Of a DNA stretch of 64,000 bases, positions 51,267 through 58,611 are shown in pieces (position 1 is the first letter of the stretch; each line of letters starts with the position of its first letter). Source of the stretch: Marinobacter changyiensis (lineage in GTDB: Bacteria > Pseudomonadota > Gammaproteobacteria > Pseudomonadales > Oleiphilaceae); assembly GCF_009193265.1 (NCBI RefSeq), contig NZ_VZZZ01000001.1:124001-188000 (forward strand), read 5' to 3'. A model generated the notes under the pieces. That model saw only the letters and a program-made list of their open reading frames with translations, was not told where the DNA came from and did not search any database. A program made the translations under genes and the position numbers.

Positions 51267-52211
51267 TCAGCGGTGATGCAGACTTATACGATGTTCTGAA
51301 AGCGCATAGTCGATCGCCGCACACACTGCGGCAACCTGAGCGGCATTGCATTGCTCGGGGGTCACTCGGTCGCTGTCTGGGTAGACCTCGGTGGTGGTCC
51401 TGTAGCGGGCGTTGGTCATGCTGGTGCAAAGGCCAAGCTGCGCCAGCGGATACTGAATAACGCCCCGAGCGGTCGCCGGTGAGCCGAGGATCTCGCCGTT
51501 GTCGTCCGCCGGCGCAATATGGGTGATCTTTTCCACCGCCTTGATCAACGCCTGCTGGAATTCAGGCTGCGGGCTCTCGGCGTCATCCACCAGGTAGAAA
51601 CCGTCCGGTATGCTACCCGGCTCAAACGGTTTGCCATCACGGGCCGCAAGCGCTGGGCGGAACTCGGTTTCGTCGGTATCAGTAGTCTCGTGCAGGTCGA
51701 TGTGCAGCAGTATTGGCTCACCAATGGACGCCACCAGTTGCATCAGCGCCGCTGACTCCCCGGCCTGGCCGTCATCACGAAACGAGCGGTTTGGATCAAT
51801 CGCGTTCGCGTTCCAGCGATGGATGCGTTCGTAAGCCCAGGGGCTGACGCAAGGCGCGACCAGCAGGTTTACAAGACCCGCATAATCCGGTGCATGTTGT
51901 TCAACGAACTGCAGCGCACCATGGACACCGCTTGTTTCATAGCCGTGTACCCCGCCCGTTATCAGCACCACCGGCCGATCGGCACGCCAGTTGCGGCTGC
52001 GGATCGCGATCAGCGGATAAACGTCCGGGCCGTATTCCAGACGGCCATACTCTTGCACGTCGAAGCGCGAACGCAGACGCTCAACCACGCTCAGTACATC
52101 GGATTCGTAACTGCGTTGACGGGTCTGGCGTGACAGCCACTCAGCACGTTCCGCGTCGCCCCAGGGAGTGCCGGGCGTACCGACTGGATAGGCCGCTGAA
52201 GCGGTATTCAT
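51267..52211 (-). CDS. M14-type deacylase/carboxypeptidase (succinylglutamate desuccinylase-like)
   Basis: 314 aa from the ATG at 52211, with GGAG 8 nt upstream; an ATG at 52226 overlaps that site. Zinc residues His and Glu in ITGGVHGYETSG and His in LHIDLHETTDTDETEF, with DPNRSFRDD and TEVYPDSDRVT. It is an M14-fold zinc enzyme acting on N-acyl amino acids or peptides. It is preceded by the tail of a DUF4174 gene on the same strand. Not coupled to the other AstE-like gene at 20.8 kb. Confidence 0.8.
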   Translation of the reverse strand: MNTASAAYPVGTPGTPWGDAERAEWLSRQTRQRSYESDVLSVVERLRSRFDVQEYGRLEYGPDVYPLIAIRSRNWRADRPVVLITGGVHGYETSGVHGALQFVEQHAPDYAGLVNLLVAPCVSPWAYERIHRWNANAIDPNRSFRDDGQAGESAALMQLVASIGEPILLHIDLHETTDTDETEFRPALAARDGKPFEPGSIPDGFYLVDDAESPQPEFQQALIKAVEKITHIAPADDNGEILGSPATARGVIQYPLAQLGLCTSMTNARYRTTTEVYPDSDRVTPEQCNAAQVAAVCAAIDYALSEHRISLHHR

Positions 52212-52226
52212 ATCGCTTGTCTCCAT

Positions 52227-52390
52227 CAGTCACTCGCGCGCATCTCGCGCATGCGCATCGGCATGGCATCGACCCGGCGGAAAATCCCGTTGAGGTTGAG
52301 GCTGGCTTCGCGGCTCTTGATGCCGCCGTCTTTTCCAATCAGCAGCACCCGACCCTCAGAGCGGGCCTTGTCGAGCAGCTCTGTCACATC
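52227..52390 (-). pseudogene. DUF4174 protein C-terminal fragment
   Basis: VTELLDKARSEGRVLLIGKD, GGIKSREASLNLNGIFRRVD, AMPMRMREMRASD, stop. This is the end of DUF4174 proteins (LIGKDGGxKxR...IDAMPMRxxE). The thioredoxin-like N-terminal part is absent; upstream DNA is unrelated. 52391-52560 shows no gene. Confidence 0.65.
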
Positions 52391-52560
52391 CCTTTCACTG
52401 ATTTACGCATGTATAACAAAAACCGGTGCAAATACTGCCTTATCGATAGGATTCCATTTATCGTATGGCTAACCTCATTTCCTTCATTTATCAGCGGCGA
52501 GTCTATTATTAAAAGTGCTTTTCGTTCAGGTGGCGTCATCGCCTTAAACTCATTCCGCCT

Positions 52561-52592
52561 CTCCGGCTGGCTAATGGGTGTCCCGGTCTTTT
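52561..52592 (+). repeat. Dispersed repeat, arm A
   Basis: CTCCGGCTGGCTAATGGGTG TCCCGGTCTTTT. Confidence 0.75.
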
Positions 52593-52604
52593 GTTTCAGG
52601 CCGA

Positions 52605-52865
52605 TCAAGTCCCCGCGGCCTGTTCCTCCGCGGCGTCTATTTTCTCAATGGCCTGCCGGAGGACCTTTTCGGACTCTCCATGCTTGCCCGCCTTGTGAAG
52701 CGACTCGCCCTTCGCTCGGAGCTCCTCAACTTCAGCCCTTGTGCCTGCATCCAAATCTGCTGACTCCATCTGAGAGTCGACCTGCTTCATCAGAGTGGGA
52801 CACTGGCCACTGAGAACCGGTGCGGAAAAAAGCAGCGTTGCCAGTAAAACAAAAAGATAGCGCAT
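52605..52865 (-). CDS. Small periplasmic helical protein
   Basis: 86 aa. Signal peptide MRYLFVLLATLLFSAPVLSG, then a short acidic helical hairpin (MKQVDSQMESADLDAGTRAEVEELRAKGESLHKAGKHGESEKVLRQAIEKIDAAEEQ) that resembles one TPR-like pair. GGGAGAA lies upstream of the start. Function unknown. Confidence 0.65.
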   Translation of the reverse strand: MRYLFVLLATLLFSAPVLSGQCPTLMKQVDSQMESADLDAGTRAEVEELRAKGESLHKAGKHGESEKVLRQAIEKIDAAEEQAAGT

Positions 52866-52935
52866 GATTGTTCTCCCTTTATTTCATCCATCCATTCAAA
52901 AGCATAGTCGATCCAAAGGAAAAGCGAGAAGTAAT

Positions 52936-52972
52936 CGTCCAATGATGCCCACCCAACCCGTGCGCGTGGCCA
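52936..52972 (-). pseudogene. slyD-like FKBP 3' scrap
   Basis: CCAATGATGCCCACCCAACC and CGTGCGCGTGGCC equal the last codons (HGH..GGHH) and 3' flank of the FKBP genes at 32737 and 39270. Confidence 0.55.
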
Positions 52973-53083
52973 GGCAGATCAGCGTTGCTATAGTGAAAAA
53001 GGAAATGACACCAGAGAAGCGTTCCGGGTTGCCCGATTAAACGGGCATTAGTACTCGACGGCCTGATCAGGCCCGCTATCGCG

Positions 53084-53200
53084 AAAATAAATCTGAAGAT
53101 CATGTGGCCAGCCTCCCATAGTCCGTCATCGGGAGTAGGCTGGTAGTTGGCAAAACAAACTCTTTGCCTGATGACGACTTGAGTGCGTGGAGCAACCTGA
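53084..53200 (+). mobile_element. Non-coding IS110 deletion derivative (both ends present)
   Basis: 53085-53160 matches the left end at 62869-62946, and 53156-53190 matches the right end at 63966-64000. The two are joined at the shared CAAAC, removing the whole transposase (about 1 kb in the intact element). The left-end hairpin CCAGCCT...AGGCTGG is intact. Flank: CTGAAAACCGGGATGG on the right. Confidence 0.8.
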
Positions 53201-53498
53201 AAACCGGGATGGTTCAACCAGAAATCTGAATGAGTCTCCAGGCACTCTCCCGAGCACGCTGAGTGTCTGATGCGCCCTGGCCGTAAACCACTCTGAGACT
53301 GGCACCGCGAGAGCGGCTAACCATCTATCTGTAACACTTGGACACGGTCAGGCACCGATGATTTTTTGGGGCGAAAGCCAGGGGATAGCTCGGTGAGCTA
53401 TCCTTGGTCCTGATGGGTGTCTGGTGCGGATCAGTCCGTAACCAAAGTTGAAATAGCGGGTGTGCATCTGAGGGAACCAAAAACCGCAACAAAAAAGC

Positions 53499-53556
53499 GG
53501 TCAGGTCTTTTATTGTGCCTTGACTACGGCTGGCTAATGGGTGTCCCGGTTTTCCC
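53499..53556 (+). repeat. Dispersed repeat, longest arm A copy
   Basis: GGTCAGGTCTTTTATTGTGC, CTTGACTACGGCTGGCTAAT, GGGTGTCCCGGTTTTCCC. The first 45 bp match 5261-5305 inverted. The stretch 53201-53498 shows no gene. Confidence 0.8.
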
Positions 53557-53623
53557 ATATAACGAGTTCCAGAACACATGGCAACAGCTGTGCTCAACGA
53601 GCTACAGGCTTTACCGGGTTGCC

Positions 53624-54514
53624 CTAGCGTTCTTCTGAGCCATGCAAGAACCAATTGCCGTCTTCATCGAGACATATTTGCAGCTCAGTCTGCTTGAACA
53701 GTTTGTTCGCCTCACGGCTTCTGAGCGCCACAAGTCGACAATCCATCGAGTCAATCAGCATATGGGAAAGTAGCTCGTACTGTAGGGAAATCGTAGGCTC
53801 TTCAGTCACGAAGGTCTGAACATCGCCTATTTGGGCGATGGACAAAAAATCTTGCATACGTTTTGTGAGTTCTGTTATGTCGCTTTCAGACAGCTGAGCG
53901 TTAGAGGGCAAGAGAACATCGGTCACATTTCCCAGCAGTTTTACCGGGGCTTTAAAGATGCCTGTAATCATCCCTGTGAAAACGTTCTCTCCAGCCTCCG
54001 AGGCGATTTCATCGGCCTCCAGCACAATTCGCTCGACCCGATTAAGCGTAGGGGGGATAGTCTCGCGAATCCGTCGACTCTCATCCAGGACTTGAGGAAC
54101 CAGTGCCCGGTACGCTTCCAGTTCAGCGAGCATTCCCGGAACCTGTTTGCGAAAGAGCGCAGCCTCAGCTCGAATCTGCTCCGACTCTTTCCTCATCAAC
54201 TCCGTTTGTTCAAGAATGGCTGGCAGGCTTTGCCTGATGGCGGCAGACTCCTCCAGTATTCGCGGGACCACCGAGCGAACCGCTTCCACCTCTGCAACAA
54301 CCTCCGTTGCCGTGCCTCGGAGTTGCTCGGACTCATCAAGAAACTCCGGGGTCAAGTCAAGGACTGGGCCGAGTTTTTCAGCAATCCCCTCCGACGTCGT
54401 TACAATCACCTCAACCCGAGCAGCGGTTTTGAGCAAGGCATAGCCAAGGTAGAAAATGGACGCGGCTAACAACGCGACGCAAACCGAATGGAAGCCTTTC
54501 AGGATCGTCTTCAC
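53624..54514 (-). CDS. Membrane-anchored coiled-coil protein
   Basis: 296 aa. One N-terminal transmembrane helix (VCVALLAASIFYLGYALL), then a long coiled coil with an 11-like repeat around Val-Pro/Leu-Pro (VVPRILEESAAIRQSLPAIL, EQTELMRKESEQIRAEAALF, LVPQVLDESRRIRETIPPTL). A small globular C-terminus ends in LDEDGNWFLHGSEER. The repeat of [VL]-P-x-[IV]-L-[DE]-[EQ] every ~22-24 residues is visible four to five times. No family assignment; it probably sits in the inner membrane facing the periplasm. Confidence 0.65.
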   Translation of the reverse strand: MKTILKGFHSVCVALLAASIFYLGYALLKTAARVEVIVTTSEGIAEKLGPVLDLTPEFLDESEQLRGTATEVVAEVEAVRSVVPRILEESAAIRQSLPAILEQTELMRKESEQIRAEAALFRKQVPGMLAELEAYRALVPQVLDESRRIRETIPPTLNRVERIVLEADEIASEAGENVFTGMITGIFKAPVKLLGNVTDVLLPSNAQLSESDITELTKRMQDFLSIAQIGDVQTFVTEEPTISLQYELLSHMLIDSMDCRLVALRSREANKLFKQTELQICLDEDGNWFLHGSEER

Positions 54515-55109
54515 GGGCCGCTCCCCTATGGTTCCTCGCTTCGCAGCGGGATCAAAAAAGACTAGCTCAATGCCTAAGACTCTTGCATGGATCAGGTGGG
54601 CTTATCAATAGCGCGCTAGCTGGACACCCACCCCTAAATGCTTATTATGCGTGGCGTCTGCAATGGGTGTCCACGGAATTCGTAAAGCGGACACCCATGT
54701 CTAAGGCCAGCCGTCACTATTGATTTAAATAGCTTTTATAAGTGAAGCAAAATCGGGACAGACCTATTTTTCAATTCCGGCAAGGCATCTTTTGAGAAGG
54801 CATTTGGCACAGCTAAATCCTGATAAGCATAACCGGTTTAATCTCCAGCGCCGGCGTACTGAAAACTGGCCGGCATCGCATTGCTGTCTAGCGGTTGCGA
54901 CTTCGAAGCCTCCGGAACCGACCAGAAACTCACCTCCAAGATTTTTTCCTACCCCTTGTAACTTTTATCCGCTTTAACTTTCTAATTTTTAGGTAGAGCA
55001 CGTCAGGGTGCGCATGATTGAGGTGGTGGGCTTGATACAAAATAACATGCCCGCCTCCTTGGGAAAGTCCCGGTGAAAGCCACCGGGCAGCTTTTTGGGA
55101 GGGCAAACC
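54515..55109. other. Gene-free region with repeat fragments and a leader hairpin
   Basis: Contains ATGGGTGTCCA scraps of arm A at 54600-54700 (three copies of the ACCCAT/ATGGGTGTCC core), one arm B copy at 54750-54771, and a CCCGGTG-AAAG-CCACCGGG hairpin at ~55070-55090 in the leader of the next gene. No coding frame is convincing. Confidence 0.5.
54750..54771 (-). repeat. Dispersed repeat arm B
   Basis: AAATCGGGACAGACCTATTTTT, practically the same as 711-730. Confidence 0.7.
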
Positions 55110-55430
55110 ATGAAATCTACGTTCGTTTATCCGGTATTTCTGTCACTACTCCTGACCGCTTCTCCTTCATACGGTTCTGAGTGGGAACGGCACTTGAACG
55201 AAGGTGCGGTGGCGCAGGACGCATCAGTCACCATGAGCAACGATTGGTCAGAATTGCACGCCAACCGTCTAAGGCAACTGGAGCGAGGTTTTTACCAGGG
55301 AAAAGGTTTTGATATTGAAAGCCTGCCACCTCAGGCCGCCGGACCGCGAGTCAGCTACAGCGGTATGAGTAGAGATTGGAGAAAGATAGAGGCCAACCGT
55401 CGGGGACAACTCGAACGCAGCATGCATTAG
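55110..55430 (+). CDS. Small secreted protein with an internal duplicate
   Basis: 106 aa from the ATG at 55110 (GGGAGGG upstream). MKSTFVYPVFLSLLLTASPSYG is a signal peptide. The mature part holds two copies of a short unit: WSELHANRLRQLERGF and WRKIEANRRGQLERSM, each after a Ser/Asp turn (SNDW, SRDW). Function unknown. A strong hairpin follows. Confidence 0.65.
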   Translation: MKSTFVYPVFLSLLLTASPSYGSEWERHLNEGAVAQDASVTMSNDWSELHANRLRQLERGFYQGKGFDIESLPPQAAGPRVSYSGMSRDWRKIEANRRGQLERSMH

Positions 55431-55453
55431 GATTCGACTGTCACCTCCGGGGG

Positions 55454-55489
55454 AGTCAATCACCAGGGCCGAGGCCCTGGCGATTGACT
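55454..55489. terminator. Long hairpin after the secreted protein gene
   Basis: AGTCAATC-A-CCAGGGCC pairs with GGCCCTGG-C-GATTGACT (16 bp, one internal mismatch, 2-nt loop). No T run. Confidence 0.6.
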
Positions 55490-55563
55490 GTTACGATGCA
55501 GCGCGCAGACGCGCAGGAGGGATGAGTACTACATTCATGGTTGATAGCTCAGTCGAAAGGAGT

Positions 55564-55628
55564 GTGAGAAAAGGGTCGGCTTACGCCGACAAGCTATCCC
55601 TCCCCGCCTCTAAGGATGGGGTTTCTCA
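55564..55628 (+). ncRNA. Candidate structured element, possibly an IS200/IS605 right-end relic
   Basis: Outer stem GTGAGAAA/TTTCTCAC encloses hairpins GTCGGC-TTAC-GCCGAC and CCCC-GCCTCTAAGGAT-GGGG. The layout resembles right ends and guide-RNA scaffolds of TnpB-type IS elements, but no tnpB is here. The following 55640-55726 could encode a 28-residue Cys-containing peptide; I do not count it as a gene. Confidence 0.4.
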
Positions 55629-55899
55629 CGAACCATCTTATGAATTACGAACACGAGGACCGTGAGCACTACTGTACGATGTGCATGAGCGGCAATTGCA
55701 AAGCAAAATTCGAAAAAGGAAACTAAAAAAACATAGAGTAACGCTCCTATAAACCTTTTCTTCAGGCATGATCCCTATGCCTACCCGCAAACATATTCTG
55801 ACACGACTACCAACGCGGAAGAGCATTCAAAGTGTGGAGAGGGTTGATAGCGACTCAAATTAGCCCTGAGCCACCAGAGACAGGGACCGCTCAAATAAG

Positions 55900-56197
55900 A
55901 TGAACAGCAAAACTACAAAATCGCTCTACTCATCGACTGCGACAACGTCAGCCATCAATCCATCGAAGGAGTACTTCAGGAGCTTGCCAAGTACGGTGCC
56001 GCCAACGTGCGCCATGCCCATGGAAACTGGAACGGGCCGCAACGGGGTGGCTGGATCGAAAAGCTCCACGCCAACGCCATAAGACCGGTTCAGCAGTTTG
56101 CCTACACGACCGGCAAAAACGCTACCGATGCCTCAATGATCATCGACGCCATGGATCTGCTCTACAGCGGAAACGTCGATGCGTTCGCCCTCATGAC
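55900..56197 (+). pseudogene. NYN-domain gene 5' copy, frameshifted and truncated
   Basis: Matches 47921-48215 of the NYN gene (IALLIDCDNVSHQSIEGVLQ..., KLHANAIRPVQQFAYTTGKN). Two extra A bases in a poly-A run after the ATG shift the frame. At 56193-56198 (ATGAC) it switches into a copy of the metallo-hydrolase gene start. Confidence 0.88.
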
Positions 56198-56285
56198 CAT
56201 CGACCGTGAACGCCTGGCCGCCGTTTCCCTCAGGGTAAATGCTACACGCTGCTGCGTCCGGATGACCACTTGCTGATGGCCGCGC
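56194..56285 (+). pseudogene. Metallo-hydrolase (NAPE-PLD-like) gene scrap with deletion
   Basis: ATGACCATCGACCGTGAACG is the start of the gene at 18034; after ~35 bp it jumps to GGGTAAATGCTACACGCTGC (18180) and ends at 56279. About 110 bp between are deleted. Confidence 0.85.
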
Positions 56286-56305
56286 CGGCAGAGCCGCGAA
56301 TGCTC

Positions 56306-57907
56306 CTAGGACGGCAGTCCAACCAGCAACCCTTCTTTTTGTAGTAAAGCCATTTCGGCGCAACTGGCAAAGCAGGCGATTTCCCTCTGGCCCAAAGTCG
56401 GCCGAATACGGCGGGCATCGCTCAAGGCATCGACTGCCCGTGGGACGTTGCCGTCGTGAATATGGGCAATGGCGAGCACAACTCTGGGCAGGAAAATCCG
56501 GTCATCACAACGACAGGCATCACTGGCGGTCCGAATGGCGTTGTCAATCTGGCCAAAATTGAGCATCCCTCTGGCAAGCAACGCGCCCCAGGCCGAGCGA
56601 CGATTATCACGCGGGCTGATTTTCATGCCCTGGAGCATAAAATCGATGCCTTGAACATCGCCCTGGCGAATCATGGCAGCCCCCAGGGCGGCCATCGCCT
56701 GGGCATTACTTGGGTCCAGTTCCACTGCGCGACGTAACATGCCGACACCCCGTTGCAGGTCCCCCATATCGGCAAACGCACAGCCGGCATAGCCCAGAAC
56801 ATCGGTATCCTGACCGTCCAGAGCCACGGCTTTTTCAGCTGACCGGGCGGCCTCCATGAGCCATTCGCGCCCACGGATGAGCCCCACCAGATGACCAATG
56901 GCAATAATCAGGGCCAGATAGGCATGGGCAAATGCGAGTTCCGGATCCCGCAGGATCGCCTGTCGCAGAAGGTTGGCAGCTTCGGTGAAACTTTCCTCAC
57001 TCCAGCCTTTTTGGCCAAGAATGGCGTGTCCCTGGCGATACAGGGCCCAGGCACCGAGGTCCACCGTGCGTCGTTTCCGGAGCTGGCTCAGCTCAGCCCG
57101 ATTGAGTTCGGGCTCAATTCGGCTCACGATCTCGCGCACCACCTCTTCTTCCAGCGCGTTCAGGCTTTCGGCCGGGATCAGTTTCCGGTCCGACCAGAGC
57201 ATGTTGCCGCTCGCCGCGTCCAGCAGCTGGACCCCGACTCGCAGATTGTCCCCCATGGCCCACACCGAGCCTTCAATGACGTAGTCCACACCCAGCTCTC
57301 TCGCGATGTGCTGAATACTCACTTCCCGCTGACGATACTGAGATGCGGTATTGCGAGACAGCACCAGAAAACCGGGAATGCGGGCCAGGTGAATACTGAT
57401 ATCTTCACTGAGCACTTCCGCAACCCAGGCAGCCTGGTCAACGCCCACGCCGTGAGAGAACGGAAGCACCGCCAGCACGGGCTGCTCTTTCTCCCGTTCA
57501 TTGCCGGACGAAAACAGGCAGGCGGCGGCCAGCTCCTGATGCGCCTCGGCAGCGCTCTGCTGCATGGCATCTGACTCGGAGTTCGGGGCAAGGGGATCGG
57601 AAGCATCAATGTCGGCCACAAAGCGATAGCCCCGACGATTGAACGTGGCGATGAAGCCCTGTGTCTGCCCGTTATCCCCCAAGGCCTGGCGTGCAGCTTT
57701 GACGGCACTGCTCAAGGCGGACTCGCTGACGACCTTGCCCGTCCATAGCTGGTCCAGCAGCTCCGTCCGGCTGACGATACGGTCGCGGTGAGTCACCAGA
57801 TAGGTCAGCAAATCGAAGACAAGCGGCTCCAGGGGCTGGGCTACGCCGGCGCGACGCAGCTGGAGCTGGTGGGTGTCCAACTGAAAATCAGAAAAACTGA
57901 AAATCAT
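56306..57907 (-). CDS. CadC-like winged-helix regulator with TolB-like and TPR domains
   Basis: 533 aa from the ATG at 57907. Residues 1-105 form the OmpR-type winged helix (LEPLVFDLLTYLVTHRDRIVSRTELLDQLW, SAVKAARQALGDNG, TFNRRGYRFVA). The middle is an adenylate-cyclase-associated/TolB-like fold (VLAVLPFSHGVG, ISIHLARIPGFLVLSRNTASQY, GVDYVIEGSV), then TPR units (ELAFAHAYLALI, AVELDPSNAQAMAALGAAM). No transmembrane helix, so it is cytoplasmic. Divergent from a 4-OT tautomerase gene, the likely target. Confidence 0.85.
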   Translation of the reverse strand: MIFSFSDFQLDTHQLQLRRAGVAQPLEPLVFDLLTYLVTHRDRIVSRTELLDQLWTGKVVSESALSSAVKAARQALGDNGQTQGFIATFNRRGYRFVADIDASDPLAPNSESDAMQQSAAEAHQELAAACLFSSGNEREKEQPVLAVLPFSHGVGVDQAAWVAEVLSEDISIHLARIPGFLVLSRNTASQYRQREVSIQHIARELGVDYVIEGSVWAMGDNLRVGVQLLDAASGNMLWSDRKLIPAESLNALEEEVVREIVSRIEPELNRAELSQLRKRRTVDLGAWALYRQGHAILGQKGWSEESFTEAANLLRQAILRDPELAFAHAYLALIIAIGHLVGLIRGREWLMEAARSAEKAVALDGQDTDVLGYAGCAFADMGDLQRGVGMLRRAVELDPSNAQAMAALGAAMIRQGDVQGIDFMLQGMKISPRDNRRSAWGALLARGMLNFGQIDNAIRTASDACRCDDRIFLPRVVLAIAHIHDGNVPRAVDALSDARRIRPTLGQREIACFASCAEMALLQKEGLLVGLPS

Positions 57908-58084
57908 GGATTGAGTCCGCAATGACTAGCTGTGTATAAAATTAGCAGACAACACCCCGAGATTCTCCACATATTCCCCACATCCACCCCAAGTATGGTC
58001 CGGGGCAACCCCGTAGACTGATCTCAAGTTGTTTCACACGCCGCCCATTACGGGAGGCTTCCAACCAGAGCAAGGAGAACGACC

Positions 58085-58306
58085 ATGCCATTAGTCACCA
58101 TCAATCTGATCGAAAACGTATTCGACAAGACACAGAAGCAGGAGATGATCGCGAAAGTCACCGACGCCATGGTGGGCATTGAAGGTGAAGCCATGCGAGG
58201 TCTGACCTGGGTAGTCATTAATGAAGTCAGCGAGGGGGAATGGGGAATCGGAGGAAAGCCCCTCAGTAGTGACGATGTGCACAAAATCCAAGCCTCTGCT
58301 GCTTGA
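58085..58306 (+). CDS. 4-oxalocrotonate tautomerase-family protein
   Basis: 73 aa. Pro2 after the initiator Met is the catalytic base of this superfamily (MPLVTINLIENVFDKTQKQEM, AKVTDAMVGIEGEAMRGLTWVVINEVSEGEWGIGG). AGGAGA precedes the start. Members tautomerise 2-hydroxymuconate-like compounds or dehalogenate small acids. It lies 177 bp from the divergent CadC-like regulator. Confidence 0.85.
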   Translation: MPLVTINLIENVFDKTQKQEMIAKVTDAMVGIEGEAMRGLTWVVINEVSEGEWGIGGKPLSSDDVHKIQASAA

Positions 58307-58371
58307 GGTCGAGATGGGTCGGTCACTCGATCGGCCCATCTTCTCGCGCGGGCATTGCTGGCGTTGTATTC

Positions 58372-58430
58372 AAATCGGCAGCGTAAAGCGCCGAAGCCCG
58401 GCGGCACCGGAATTGACGTAAAGCGAGTCG
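58372..58430 (-). pseudogene. YfcE-like phosphodiesterase gene scrap
   Basis: GGCAGCGTAAAGCGCCGAAG to TAAAGCGAGTCGG resembles 32308-32362 of the intact gene (codons for YFNPGGAGPRRF). Confidence 0.6.
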
Positions 58431-58435
58431 GCCTT

Positions 58436-58495
58436 ACGGCCCTCACCTCATCGCCCGTAGTAGGCTGGTAGCTGTTAAAGCAGCCACAACAGGAG
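58436..58495 (+). mobile_element. IS110-type left-end relic
   Basis: CATCGCCCGTAGTAGGCTGG, TAGCTGTTAAAGCAGCCACA, ACAGGAG aligns with 62912-62962, the end of the hairpin through the transposase ribosome site (GCCACTACAGGAGG). The transposase itself is not present. Confidence 0.55.
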
Positions 58496-58611
58496 TAAAT
58501 TTAAAGGTGTAAGCTGCGCATGCAGAGCCAGTAACTGGCAGTTCGTATTCAGACCCTGACCGGAGTAGACATGCCGGCTCCACCACCAATACGGTCCACT
58601 GGAGTCATGTC

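Noticed and set aside
52411..52813. Long plus-strand frame across 51890-52813
   Set aside because: It is a shadow of the M14-type gene and runs through the DUF4174 fragment and a repeat copy; codon pattern is not coding.
42984..53200. Repeated hairpins and gene fragments as integron attC cassettes
   Set aside because: No integrase, no GTTRRRY/RYYYAAC site pairs, and genes run in both orientations. The repeats match IS110 ends and REP-like arms instead.
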